A DNA stretch of 64,000 nt from Omphiscola glabra (GCA_964017045.1 OZ024804.1:21890537-21954536), one strand, 5' to 3'. Counted from the stretch's first letter, positions 12,535 to 34,735 are shown. The notes: a model not told the origin generated them from the letters alone. Made by a program: numbers and translations.

Positions 12535-15500
12535 ATGGCGGCTGTGGACGACTCAGACACATATGACGTCACGAACGGCTCCGCGGAGGATGTGATCAGG
12601 AGAGCCTTGCAGGACGACCTTGAACTAAACGCCGTCGTCGAGAAACTCAACACCAGCGTCATAATCGACCCGGATCGAGAACTTGACGTGGATGCCTCTG
12701 ACAGCATCCCCAGGGACTCCGACAGCGCTTCGAACTCCAGCAGCTTGCGGGACATCGAGGACAATTTCGTGGACGACTACAGCCCCAAAGGAAGCCCACG
12801 GCCGAGGAAAGCGTTGTTCAACGGTCAGGTCAAGGACGCTAACGGGTCACTGAAACCCACGCTGTCCAAATTGTCCCCCACAAACAGTAGCATCAAATCC
12901 ACAGACAAGAAAGACAGTTCAGATTCCAGCAGAAAGAATTCCTTGGAGCCTAAAGGCAATGCAGACGCTGTCAGCTTAACCAGTAAAAAATCATCCAGGA
13001 AAAATCCACTCAAACTGCTGAAGAAGTTGACCAAGTTCGACAAACCCAAGAACAAACCCGACTACAGGTAAACCTCACCGTTTGTAGAATGTTGAAAAAC
13101 TGATAACGGCTAAATTTAGGGTTTATAGACTGTTGAAAACTGATTACGGCTAAATTTAGGGTTTGTGGAGCGTTGAAAAAATTGATTACGGCTAAATTTT
13201 AGGTTTGTAGAATGTTAAAAAACTGATTACGGCTAAATTTAGAGTTTGCAGAATGTTGAAAAACTGATTACGGCTAAATTTAGGGATTGTAGAATGTTAA
13301 AAAACGGATTACAGCTAAATGTAAGGTTTGTAAATTTGTAGAGTGTTTATTAAATCATTCCTAATTTAAAGAAGCATGCTAAATGTTTTGTACTGGGTTT
13401 GACTGATGAAAAATTATAACATTAAGTGAAAGTGGTTCCCGGTAAAGATAACATTTCCATCCTTACTAACAAACTCTCTTAAAAGAAAAAAAGCATCCTT
13501 TCGATCAAGAGCTCATTAAGTCTTCTCCATTGTACCCCCTCTTCCCACCAATCCAACTAGCTTAATATTAGTCGGGCCGCCAAGCGGCACGTCGATGGCA
13601 TTTCGCTACTGAGACAGCCTCACACGACTTCCGATCGATTGACTATGCGAGTCGGGCGGCATCAATGAAGGAACAGGTGGTCAGCTGGTGAACCTGCTCT
13701 CACAGCACCTGGTCGGCTGGTGGTGCTGCTCTCACAGCACCTGGTTGGCTGGTGGTGCTGCTCTCACGGCACCTGGTTGGCTGGTGGTGCTGCTCTCACA
13801 ACAACTGGTCGGCTGGTGATCCTGCTCTCACATCACCTGGTTGGCTGGCGATCCTGCTCTCACAGCACCTAGTTGGCTGGTGGTGCTGCTCTCACGGCAC
13901 TTGGTTGGCTGGTGATGCTGCTCTCACGGCACATGGCTGGCTGGTGGTGCTTCTATCACAGCACCTGGTTGGCTGGCGGTGCTGCTCTCATAACACCACC
14001 TGGTTGGTTTGTGGTGCTACTCTCACAGCCCCGGGTCGGCTGGTGGTGCTGCTCTCTTTAACGTCCCTAAAACATCTCCTTATTTCTCGGGGTGGCTTCC
14101 GCCCTTACCAATATTTTATAATCCTTCTTTTTGTAATCCATTAGTCTGAATGTTTTCACAATCATTTTGAAACAGTGCGTTAATTATTTGCTCATTAGTT
14201 GGCGGCAACGCAACCACGTTGCTCTCGTAAAATACCGCCCGTTCCACGTTTGCAGCTCCAATTCAAAATATTAATGCCAGTTCCTTATAAAAAAAAACAA
14301 TGGCTCATAGCTTCAAAGTTCATCATCTAGATCAGCGGTTCTCAACCTCCCTAATGCCGCGACCCTTTAATACAGTTCCTCGTGACGTGGCGACCCTTAA
14401 ACACAAAATTATTTTCGTTGATAATTCATAACTATAGAGTATATGTGTTGTCCGATTCTCTTAGGCAACCCATGTGAAAGGGAAGTGCTACCCCAAAAGA
14501 GATCGTGAACCGCAGATCTAGATGCTCTTTTGCGTGTGTTTGGTGCGTGCGAGATTAACGCACGAAGGGCGAAGCAGTGAATGAGAGCGCAACGTGGTGC
14601 GCAATGAGAGTGGGGCGGAGAAGAACGATTGTCTTGGGATATATTATTGTAGATTCTGCATTGTCAAAAATTTTATGGAGGGGGAAACTTGTGGCATTTT
14701 TATGCAAATATTCATAGGTGTACAAAAATAGTTCATTGATGTAAAACTTAAAACTATTCAGGTTTATTTTTTTTTTCCTCAGAAGTTTTTAACATTTTTT
14801 ATTGAATTATATTTCATAGTTTTTTTGTATTGGCATTAAATTTACAATAATACTTATTTAATAAGTTCACCGTAGTATTTATTACAAGCCTGTTGCATTG
14901 TTTTCTGCCTAACAGATCCGAGTTTTCTGCAGTCGTCGTTGGCAGACTTCCCCAGGTGTTTGTGGTAAAATATCTAGGACAACGGCCGGTAAACGGGGTC
15001 TGTGGCCTTCATCATGTCCGCAAACCAGTGGACGAGATGGTCAAGGCTGTTAGGACTGAGATGGAGGAGAAGACTAAGGTAAATCTCAGGGGCGTCATTA
15101 GACCAAGTGATAAGTCAGCAACTGTTCCAATACTGTGTGTAACACCAGCGTCATAATCGATCCAGATCGAGAACGTGAGGTGGCTGCCTCTGACAGAATC
15201 CCAAGGGACTCCGGCAGCGCTTCGAACTCCATCAGCTTGCGTATAGGTTTTCCTATACTCTTTGTGTTGTAGTTCAGTTTTTCCCCTACGCTATGTGTTA
15301 TATTTTAGGTTATCTCATCCTCAGTGTTTTATATTTCAGGAATTCCCTTACTCTGTGTGTTATATTTCATATTGCTTCAACCTAAACTCATTCCTAACCA
15401 TATTACACTTAGATTTAAGAGAGATTTTGAATATTTAAAATAAATTGTTCTGTTCTTGTCTAAGCATGAACGCAAAGATGTGTATTGACATTATTATACT

Positions 15501-16048
15501 GAATCCGAATAAAGATGGCGTCATAACTATCCCTTTAAAAGACTTTGTCTAACAAAAGTTCAGCCATTAGTAATGACGTTACTCCACAGAAAATCGATAT
15601 TTCCACAAGCAAAATAAAACACAAAATTAAGCTTACCTTTTCTTGTTTCTACTTTCAGACTGAACTGCCCCTTCTGTACGTTGTGGTCTCCCCTAAGGGC
15701 ATTGACCTTCGAGAACACAAAAGTAACAAAGTGTCCGGCGTGGCTCCGGTGGGGCTCCTGCCCATAGACTTCATCTCCTACGGCGTCCAGGACATCAAGT
15801 ATTGGCGCGTGTTCACCTGCATCATCGTCAGCGAGCTTGCCTCCAGGACCCGGACACGGTCGGCCACGTGCCACGCGTTCCTGTGCGACTCCTCTCACAA
15901 CGGCCGCAAGATGGCACTGTCACTGGGGGCCGCTTTCAACATGTACTCCAGACAACTCAAGTCTGAAGGGAAGCTTCATAACTTTCAGATAGAGTTACGT
16001 CCACCTGATGAGCTTGCGGACGCACTGGACACGGAGTTCGAGGCGTAA
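12535..16048 (+). CDS. PTB/PID-domain protein, three coding exons, 361 aa
   Basis: Coding exons are 12535-13067, 14916-15078 and 15659-16048. Donors are AG|GTAAAC and AAG|GTAAAT; acceptors are CTAACAG| and TTTCAG|. Phases agree (2, then 0) and give 361 aa. Residues 1-177 are acidic, Ser/Asp/Lys-rich and probably disordered. Residues from about 180 to 350 look like a phosphotyrosine-binding (PTB/PID) fold: VFVVKYLGQRPV as the first strand, LLYVVVSPKGIDL, then the Cys-His turn TCHAFLC and the helix MALSLGAAFNMYSRQL. PTB proteins are usually cytoplasmic adaptors that bind NPxY-type peptides; the partner is unknown. I cannot assign an orthologue; a FAM43/PID1-like adaptor is possible. Introns carry a SPIN-like element, two tandem arrays and a duplicated piece of exon 1. 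The stop TAA overlaps an AATAAA. Confidence 0.85.
13075..13335. repeat. Tandem repeat of about 42 bp, six copies, in intron 1
   Basis: Units contain GATTACGGCTAAATTTAGGG and TTTGTAGAATGTTGAAAAAC. The array starts only about eight bases after the exon 1 splice donor of the PTB-domain gene. Confidence 0.9.
13685..14055. repeat. 32-bp minisatellite, about 11 copies, in intron 1
   Basis: Units of ACCTGGTTGGCTGGTGG plus TGCTGCTCTCACGGC. The 130-codon + ORF over it (Trp/Cys/Ser rich) is translated repeat. Confidence 0.92.
14333..14515. mobile_element. SPIN-like non-autonomous hAT element, copy 3
   Basis: A 183-bp element with left end CAGCGGTTCTCAACCTCC and a worn right end GATCGTGAACCGCAG, flanked by a perfect 8-bp duplication ATCTAGAT (14325-14332 and 14516-14523). 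Internal blocks match copy 2 closely (CCGCGACCCTTTAATACAG, AAATTATTTTCGTTG). It lies in intron 1 of the PTB-domain gene. Confidence 0.92.
15141..15241 (+). pseudogene. Partial copy of PTB-gene exon 1 inside intron 2
   Basis: These 101 bases align without gaps to 12649-12749 in exon 1 with nine substitutions (about 91% identity). The reading frame within the copied piece is intact, but I see no acceptor before it and a stop follows about 33 bases after it. It is best read as an internal segmental duplication, not an exon in use. A cassette-exon role cannot be excluded from sequence alone. Confidence 0.88.
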
Positions 16049-16052
16049 TAAA
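16047..16052 (+). terminator. AATAAA overlapping the PTB-gene stop codon
   Basis: The TAA stop is part of TAATAAAA, so a canonical poly(A) hexamer begins inside the stop codon. It would give an extremely short 3' UTR. A downstream AATAAA-like hexamer (near 16556) may be used instead. Confidence 0.35.
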
Positions 16053-16650
16053 ATGACCCGTGGGTGTAGCTTGTAATCATTTCAGCACCTTTGGGAGACT
16101 TGAGACCCGCCATTTTGAGGGCAGTAGGCACGTAGGCTGTTGCACTACTCCCAAATTAACATAATGCCCTATACCCATTTGGATATTTCCAGATATTTAT
16201 TGACTATGTCGAAGTGTATGCTGCTGAACAAATGTGACATCACATCTACATCTTCATAAGGAGCGCTGGATTGGCGTTCGAAGCTTGAATGTCATTATAT
16301 AAGCCTACTACAAGGAAATATGCCAAAAATACACCTGTACAAGCTTGAAAGTTTATTCCGAACATATCTGGTCAAGAGATTTTTTCTCACCTGTTGCCAA
16401 AATTGCATGACAACATTTTCTGAACTGACTCAAAGACAATTGTTTTTTGCATGGATTTTAAGACTTTCTTTCGGGATTATTTCATTTCCAGATAATAACA
16501 AACACAAACATACGTTTTGTTTTAAGACAACAATGGATCTTAATTTAGGTAATTTAATAAAGAAACTTCTAAGAATTTACGGTCACAACCGCCAGGTGAA
16601 AAGGAAAACAAAAGTGTCACCCGTACGTCAACAATAGCTTCAGTTGATTT
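16053..16650. other. 3' flank of the PTB-domain gene
   Basis: Probably 3' UTR and intergenic DNA. The 105-codon ORF here is Lys/Phe-rich with no recognisable domain. Confidence 0.4.
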
Positions 16651-16652
16651 TT

Positions 16653-16778
16653 TAACTAGATGAATGTAAGATCCAATACCATAGTTACATTGTCTAACTA
16701 GATGAATGTAAGCTCCAATACCACAGTTACATTGTCTAACTAGATGAATGTAAGCTCCAATACCATAGTTACATCGTC
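16653..16778. repeat. 42-bp tandem repeat, three copies
   Basis: Three nearly identical 42-bp units starting TAACTAGATGAATGTAAG. Confidence 0.95.
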
Positions 16779-17087
16779 ATCTGTTACTATTCAACGTTTA
16801 AAGACAAACCGATTGTAACACGCTTTAGTCGCCAGGTAGATTGGAAAGTCAGAGGAACAGTGATCCAAACAATGTTAACTGTCCCATAACCTGTTTGACG
16901 TTTTTGTTTCATGGCCGGCCATGAATTATTGCTAGAAAATTTTAGGTATACATTTCTTTAAGAGGCCAAAACAAAGATTTTCTTTGAAATTGATACGACT
17001 TGATGCAACATTATATAGTTACGAACACAATATTTTCTTTATGAGGAGCTATTTATGTCAATAGTAAATATATCCAAAAACTGTTAA

Positions 17088-17228
17088 TGCTCAGTTCACA
17101 CGATCAAATTTTCGTCAACAAAGTTTCGTCAAATTTTTTATGAAATTTACGCACTATTTTATTTTTGTGTGTAACATGGTGCGTTCAGTAAAAATATATG
17201 ACGATAATTTGATCGATTGAACTGAGCA
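17088..17228. mobile_element. MITE with 29-bp inverted ends and TAA duplication
   Basis: The left end TGCTCAGTTCACACGATCAA and the complement of the right end (TGCTCAGTTCAATCGATCAA) match over about 29 bp. TAA flanks both sides (17085-17087, 17229-17231), which fits a Harbinger-type 3-bp duplication. The internal GATCAAATTTTCGTC motif also occurs in the foldback element at 9885-10183. No coding capacity. Confidence 0.75.
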
Positions 17229-17519
17229 TAAGCCATTTCACTTGACTCCCTTGCGTGGAGGAAACAGTTTATGGAAGAATACCTCAAGACTTGAGTTTTA
17301 GTTTTGTTTGTTCAAGTTCAATTATTTGTTTGCTACTATTTATTGTGACTAATAAATATTGTATGTGACTCAAACTTAAGGTCAATTACCAAACTGAGTC
17401 TAACGATGCATCGATACAACAGATGTTCATTGACATTGCATTAGGGCAAACGATCTCTACCACATTCTCAGTGAGAACTTTTGAAATAATTTTATCAAAG
17501 AAACATAAAATAATGGAAT

Positions 17520-17662
17520 TAATGCGCTAACTCCTAGCTGACCCCTTTATTTTATGTTTATTCCTAGCTGACCCTCTAATTATTTTATGTTAATTCTTAG
17601 CTGACCCCCTGATTTTATGTTAATTCCTAGCTGACCCCCTTATTTAATGTTAATTCCTAACT
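17520..17662. repeat. Tandem repeat of about 30 bp, 4-5 copies
   Basis: Units of CCTAGCTGACCCCCTTATT plus TTATGTTAATT type. Confidence 0.85.
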
Positions 17663-18044
17663 GCCCCCTTGTGTCCATGATATATCGTCTTATAACAGCC
17701 ACCAGATCCCACTTTAGTGAGGCTGTGAGAAGTAGTTTCATGATTGTAACATGTTCCTATGCTAATTTAATCACGAGAACGTATATTCTCGAAAGAGAAG
17801 ATCACTCCACAGCTCCGATATTTCAAAGCAACCAACATATTTAAATTTGTATTTTAATATTTATGTTTGTACTTCTTTCTCAGGAGTTAATACTTTTTAT
17901 CAAAAAAAAAATAAAGAGAACATTAAAATGTTTACTGAAACTGAAATGTTTACAAATATTTTTGAGATTGGTTACTTTTTAGTTGTTTTTTTCGTTTGCT
18001 TTTTTTCGTCGGAAAATGTCTTAATATTTATAACCGTTGAAAGC

Positions 18045-18210
18045 CCAATACTTAGACCCAACTAGTTACAGCCCCATGTTTGGACCCAACTGATAAAATC
18101 CCCATGCTTGGACCCAGCTAGGTAAGGCCCCAGGTTTGAATACAATTAGATAAGGTCTTATGTATGCACCAAACTGATAAAAGCCTCATGTTTTGACCCA
18201 ACTGGCTTCC
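18045..18210. repeat. Degenerate repeat of about 30 bp, 5-6 copies
   Basis: Units of GCCCCATGTTTGGACCCAAC type with an ACTGATAAAA or ACTAGTTACA spacer. Confidence 0.75.
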
Positions 18211-18334
18211 AAGCCACTTTAAATGGGTGGGTGGTTGTTGAGCTAAGAAATTACAGGTACAACCACTTAGCCATGGAAAGCAAATCAATCTCCAACTACT
18301 GTTTATTTAACACATGAGGCGGGACATTTGGAGC

Positions 18335-19835
18335 AATGGCAGTTCATGGATGAGACCTGACCATGGCAGTTCATGGATGAGACTTGACAATGGCAGTTCA
18401 TGGATGAGACCTGACAATGGCAGTTCATGGATGAGACCTGACCATGGCAGTTCATGGATGAGACCTGACCATGGCAGTTCATGGATGAGACCTGACAATG
18501 GCAGTTCATGGATGAGACCTGACAATGGCAGTTCATGGATGAGATTTGACAATGGCAGTTCATGGATGAGACCTGACCATGGCAGTTCATGGATGAGACT
18601 TGACAATGGCAGTTCATGGATGAGACCTGACCATGGCAGTTCATGGATGAGACCTGACCATGGCAGTTCTTGGATGAGACCTGACAATGGCAGTTCATGG
18701 ATGAGACCTGACCATGGCAGTTCGTGGATGAGACCTGACCATGGCAGTTCGTGGATGAGACCTGACCATGGCAGTTCATGGATGAGACCTGACCATGGCA
18801 GTTCATGGATGAGACCTGACCATGGCAGTTCATGGATGAGACCTGACAATGGCAGTTCATGGATGAGACCTGACCATGGCAGTTCATGGATGAGACCTGA
18901 CCATGGCAGTTCATGGATGAGACCTGACCATGGCAGTTCATGGATGAGACCTGACCATGGCAGTTCATGCATGAGACCTGACCATGGCAGTTCATGGATG
19001 AGACCTGACAATGGCAGTTCATGGATGAGACCTGACCATGGCAGTTCATGGATGAGACCTGACCATGGCAGTTCATGGATGAGACCTGACCATGGCAGTT
19101 CATGGATGAGACCTGACCATGGCAGTTCATGGATGAGACCTGACCATGGCAGTTCATGGATGAGACCTGACCATGGCAGCTCATGGATGAGACCTGACCA
19201 TGGCAGTTCATGGATGAGACCTGACCATGGCAGTTCATGGATGAGACCTGACCATGGCAGTTCATGGATGAGACTTGACAATGGCAGTTCATGGATGAGA
19301 CCTGACCATGGCAGTTCATGGATGAGACCTGACCATGGCAGTTCATGGATGAGACCTGACAATGGCAGTTCATGGATGAGACCTGACCATGTCAGTTCAT
19401 GGATGAGACCTGACCATGGCAGTTCATGGATGAGACCTGACCATGGCAGTTCATTGATGAGACCTGACAATGGCAGTTCATGGATGAGACCTGACCATGG
19501 CAGTTCATGGATGAGACCTGACCATGGCAGTTCATGGATGAGACCTGACCATGGCAGTTCATGGATGAGACCTGACCATGGCAGCTCATGGATGAGACCT
19601 GACCATGGCAGTTCATGGATGAGACCTGACCATGGCAGTTCATGGATGAGACCTGACCATGGCAGTTCATGGATGAGACCTGACCATGGCAGTTCATGGA
19701 TGAGACCTGACCATGGCAGTTCATGGATGAGACCTGACCATGGCAGTTCATGGATGAGACCTGACCATGGCAGTTCATGGATGAGACCTGACCATGGCAG
19801 TTCATGGATGAGATCTGACAATGGCAGATCATTGA
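18335..19835. repeat. 27-bp minisatellite, about 55 copies
   Basis: The unit GGCAGTTCATGGATGAGACC plus TGACCAT is repeated over 1.5 kb. The main variation is CCAT versus CAAT at the unit junction. With a unit of 27 it stays open in several frames: 520 codons (+), and 531, 356 and 149 codons (-). The translated unit is SSWMRPDHG on + and HELPWSGLI on -. No promoter, splice context or known domain supports a protein. Confidence 0.96.
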
Positions 19836-21250
19836 TGTCACATGTGTGGTGCTTCTCCACGACTAAAAATATCTGAAAAGACCCAAACTGCCTCACGGCC
19901 ATGTATCAACACGCCTCATCTCTCTGTCACTTTGACAACCTTCCTTACATTTCAATTACCCTAGCCCCTTCAACCTCAACATACCCAAACCAAAATATTT
20001 CCCTTTCAATTAACCTAGCCTCTTTAACATACATACACAAACAAAACTAGGAGCCGTTAAAATATCAGTATCGTATCCCCAACCGTTGCACATATGCCAG
20101 TACATGGATTCAGCAACGTACCCTACCAGAACCAGAGAACTATTTCCATTTCAATTACCTTAGCCTCTTCAACATACCCAAACGATAATATTTCCCTTTC
20201 AATTACCTTACCCTTCTAAACATCCCAAACCCAATTATTTTCTGTTCAAACCCTTGAAGTCTAACCTCAAAACTTTGTTCACCCCTGTCTCATTGAATAT
20301 GTCCCCTTATCCTCAATATGTCACCTAAAAGATGGGGAGCACATTCTGCGACGAAGAAAAGAACACATGAATGGCATGGAATCAACCATAGATCAGTAAT
20401 GATTGATAGACCCTAACGAAATATATCCATGCATAAATAAAATAGATAATCAAAGTGTTAGAGACCAAGAAAAAGACGTTTCAGGAAAAGTCGTTTGTCA
20501 ATTTATTTAATTATTAATGTTTTTATTTGTATATGTGACCTTGAAGGTATTATAAAACCCCAAGTTTTTGCTTTCTTTTCATTTATTTAAAAACTGCGAG
20601 TCGAATAATTGTCAAAACGATCTTGTATTAGAAGAGTTGTTGAACTTGTCCAGTTTGACGTCACAGGATGGGACCTTTTTTTTTTCAAACAGCGAGCATG
20701 TTTGGATGAAATGTTTCTATGTGATCCATTACTAGCGGCTTAATCAGCCGATAACAGCAATTGCAAATAGACTAGAATTTCAAGACAGCTCAAGGACTCG
20801 GCTTTAAACTGCAAACCCCATGAAGAAAATTAAGAGTCATCTATATTGAAAAGGTAAAAAAAAAATATAAGGAATAGGCAGAATCATGTTAAAAATGACA
20901 TATAAACTGAAGTGGACTTATAGTTAAATACTTTGTTAAATATGTTGCTGCACTTTCAGAACGATAATCTTTATATAAAAAATATTACAAGATAACTAAC
21001 ATTGTCTTAAAATAATTTTAAGTCAAATAATACCTTTGATTTTTGAAAAGTAAATCATACATTTTGATTAAGGGTTTTTTCGATTTTTTAAAATCTCCTG
21101 TGCCGATATTGATATACATGGAGTATGCAACTGAAATGCACGTCATTTATGTTTAGTTCACTATTCTCACTTCTCTGTATAAAGGGATAAGTAGAAGAAG
21201 GAATTTCTGCAAAGACTAGGATGGAAGATTCACGTAATGGAAGAATTTAT
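19836..21250. other. Intergenic, no gene seen
   Basis: Around 19945-20280 a loose repeat of TTTCCCTTTCAATTACC and CTTCAACATACCCAAACC appears. The remainder is AT-rich without recognisable genes. Confidence 0.5.
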
Positions 21251-21433
21251 CAGTGGCGTAGCGAGCATAATTCGCGCCCGGGGCACAATACCTTTTTAGC
21301 GCCCCCAATACCTTTTTAGCGCCCCCCTTATTCTAAAACCATACAATATTATAGTAAAATATACCATTTGGCGCCCCTTTGTGAGTAGCGCCCGGGGCAT
21401 GATGCCCCCCTTGCCCCCCTCACTACGCCGCTG
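21251..21433. mobile_element. GCGCC-rich hAT-like MITE, copy A
   Basis: Left end CAGTGGCGTAGCGAG and right end CTCACTACGCCGCTG are inverted. Flanks GAATTTAT (21243-21250) and GAATTCAT (21434-21441) match at 7 of 8. The interior is shared with 44662-44840 in opposite orientation, including CTTTTTAGCGCCCC and CGCCCGGGGCA. Confidence 0.85.
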
Positions 21434-22026
21434 GAATTCATTAAGTGTGTGGTTTTTTTTAAAAATCTCTTTTCCTTTAGACAAGACTAATAGAATCAAC
21501 AGCTTCATTTGATGTCCTGGGTAGTGAACGGGAACAAGAATAACATTTTAAACTACCTGAATGATATATATGATGAGTGACCATCATTACTTGCCGGCTA
21601 AGAAGTGGCCAGGTTTTATGAAATTCTAAAGCCGAAATAATGTCGTGACAAACAGTACATCTTTCCCATACCCATGGGACACAAATGCTGTTCTATGTTG
21701 GGGCATTACATTTCTTTGGACTGCTAAATTTTATTCGAGCTCTATCTTTGTATATATACATTTAAATTTAATTCATCCTAATTTCTTTGAAAACATGTAC
21801 ACATTACAAGGGAACTCAGTGTAATCTATATACACGTAAGACGTCTAATTCCTGTATAAGTTCAAATTTTAGAAGAATATTGTATAAAGAGTTAAAAAAA
21901 AAGATTTTTTTTAAACTCTTAACCCTAAATTCTTTTTGTCAGAGGTCAATGACTGCATAGGTTGGCATTGAACGCAATCTGTACAGCACAACAACAACAA
22001 CAAATAAACAAGAAAGAAAGAATGAT

Positions 22027-32963
<10,937 letters not shown>

Positions 32964-33109
32964 TCACGGTTTATATAATGATGAGAGGAATAAGTGTTAT
33001 GATTAGTCAAACTAAATACATTAGTTTGTAATTTGAAATAATTGCTTGGATCCGACAACAAGATGCGATAATCGAAGTGAATATTTCATAGGATTAATAA
33101 ATTGAATGT

Positions 33110-33220
33110 TATTTGTGACAGGCTGATGTAATCGAAGACAGGAGGAAGTAATCGGCGATAGGAGGGCATAACTGGTGACAGGAAGAGATAATCGCTGATA
33201 GGAGGAGGTAATTAAAGACA
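33110..33220. repeat. Degenerate repeat of about 24 bp, 4-5 copies
   Basis: Units such as GACAGGAGGAAGTAATCG and GATAGGAGG, just upstream of the PABP-like gene. Confidence 0.75.
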
Positions 33221-33688
33221 AGTGTCGATGGAATCTGACTGCGGGTGGGAGTTTGGGGAGGGGGGGTCAGCTTACTGGGTTAACTTCATTCGCAAATGTA
33301 ATTTCTAAAATTATTTTATTACAATATATTAAATCATCGCCATGTGCTGTTTCGCCCTCCCCTGTGTATTTGCTTTTCCTGGGAAAACGGGACAAATGTA
33401 ATGCTCGTCCCGGGATCCCGACGCACAGTTACTAGTCACAAGGATGGCAGCCGAGCTTCAGCGAAATAATTTAATGATTAGATCTTGAGTGAAATAATTT
33501 TATACAAGTTGCTAGCATTGGGACCCGGATACTGCAGACATAATCAATCAAACTGATCCAAAATCAGCCAAAAAGTATCCGTCCGAACGACTGTTTCCAA
33601 CCTTATGCCGATTAAATTTTACTTGAAATATGAAATGAAATATAAGCACGAAGTACGATAAACTTGAATTCATAGACAGGACAAAAGA

Positions 33689-33723
33689 TTTTGACGTTTC
33701 GGCTTAGAGCCTTCATCAGAAAA
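33689..33723 (-). ncRNA. Hammerhead-ribozyme-like motif (better copy)
   Basis: On the - strand: TTTT, CTGATGA, A, GGCT-CTA-AGCC, GAA, AC-GTC, AAAA. This has the conserved CUGANGA and GAA cores, a 4-bp stem II, a possible 2-bp stem III (AC/GU), a GUC cleavage triplet and a 4-bp stem I (UUUU/AAAA). The very short stem III is like the dimer-acting hammerheads of retroelements. Against it: one extra A sits between CUGAUGA and stem II. Confidence 0.5.
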
Positions 33724-33779
33724 CAAGACGAAAAGACGGATCACAGAAAAATCGTTTTGTCTTGTTTTAGTACGTCTTG

Positions 33780-33814
33780 TTTTCTGATGAAGACTCTAAG
33801 CCGAAGAGTCAAAA
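33780..33814 (+). ncRNA. Hammerhead-like motif, decayed copy
   Basis: Same layout as the motif at 33689-33723, but stem II is GACT/AGCC (one mismatch) and GAAAC has become GAAGA, which removes the 15.1 A and the stem III pairing. Probably inactive. Confidence 0.4.
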
Positions 33815-33880
33815 TCTTTTGACCTGTCTATAACTCAAATTTAGCATACTTTGTTCTTATATTTCATTTACACAACTTGA

Positions 33881-34735
33881 ATGCAGTCCATAATATATAT
33901 CTCTTTTTTTTAAAAATATTAGTAGAGACTATTCAAATAATACAAATTTTATCCCACGCGAAACTGGTAGCCTCACCTGAAATCTTTGTAGTAAAACTAC
34001 AGAAATAAGACGTTGGCACTTTATGACAAATTAACACGTTAGTTATAGCATCTTAATTCATCCCCAAAAAACTAGGAAAAAATAACAATAAAACAAATAG
34101 ATTTATGGTATTATTTTTTTAACTTACAATCAATCAATCACAAGACTAAGAGTAAGATTTAAGCTCATTGGAAATCATTTTCTAAGCGGGTGACAAACTT
34201 CTCGTACCAAAGCTTGATCGCCCATGAGACTAACACGCAAGATCCACAGAGCTAGTCTTGCAGCTGTAGATCTTTTCTCTCTTTTTGTCTACTTTGTGGA
34301 GCTTTCCCTGCGATGTAATGCACCACCATGGCCACATTGTTTTCCTGCCTCTCCTGCCCTCCATGGTGCGGTGCGGAGGTCATTCACTCACAGTGCGCAC
34401 AGCTAATGGGAATAGGCAGCGCGCATGATGTAGCTATTGTTTTATTTGTTAAGCAGGTCACATTGCTGTAAAATCTGGCTATCTCAGTCTACAGCTGGAG
34501 TCAAGAGGTCCTAAACTTCGACTCAAAGCACTATTATACTCTTAACATCCAGAAGATTCATAATTTCTAGGAAATAGCGGAAAATGTAAGTGGAAGCCAA
34601 ATTAAGTACTTTTAATTTATTTTTTTTTGGAGATTTTATTAAAAAGTGTAACTGTCCTTCCCATAAAATCCGAGAAATGCATTCCAACAAAAAACCCAGA
34701 CACTGATCCAAATGCCAACGCATACTCAAGCATCT
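33881..34735. other. Intergenic, no gene seen
   Basis: AT-rich; no exon signals or element ends recognised. Confidence 0.5.

Larger units (their letters stand above)
33620..33880. mobile_element. Inverted pair of Penelope-like (pLTR-type) remnants
   Basis: Two segments of about 105-115 bp (33620-33732 and 33773-33880) are inverted copies sharing AAAATCTTTTGWCCTGTCTA, TAAGCCGAA and TTCTTATATTTCATTT-like blocks. A spacer of about 40 bp separates them. Each arm carries a hammerhead-like core, and such motifs are known from the long terminal repeats of Penelope-like retroelements, which are often inverted. No reverse transcriptase remains next to it, so assignment to Penelope is an inference. 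Confidence 0.6.

Noticed and set aside
18307..19902. 531-codon minus-strand ORF (and 520-codon plus-strand ORF)
   Set aside because: Both are translations of a 27-bp tandem repeat that has no stops in several frames; there are no splice or promoter signals and no domain.
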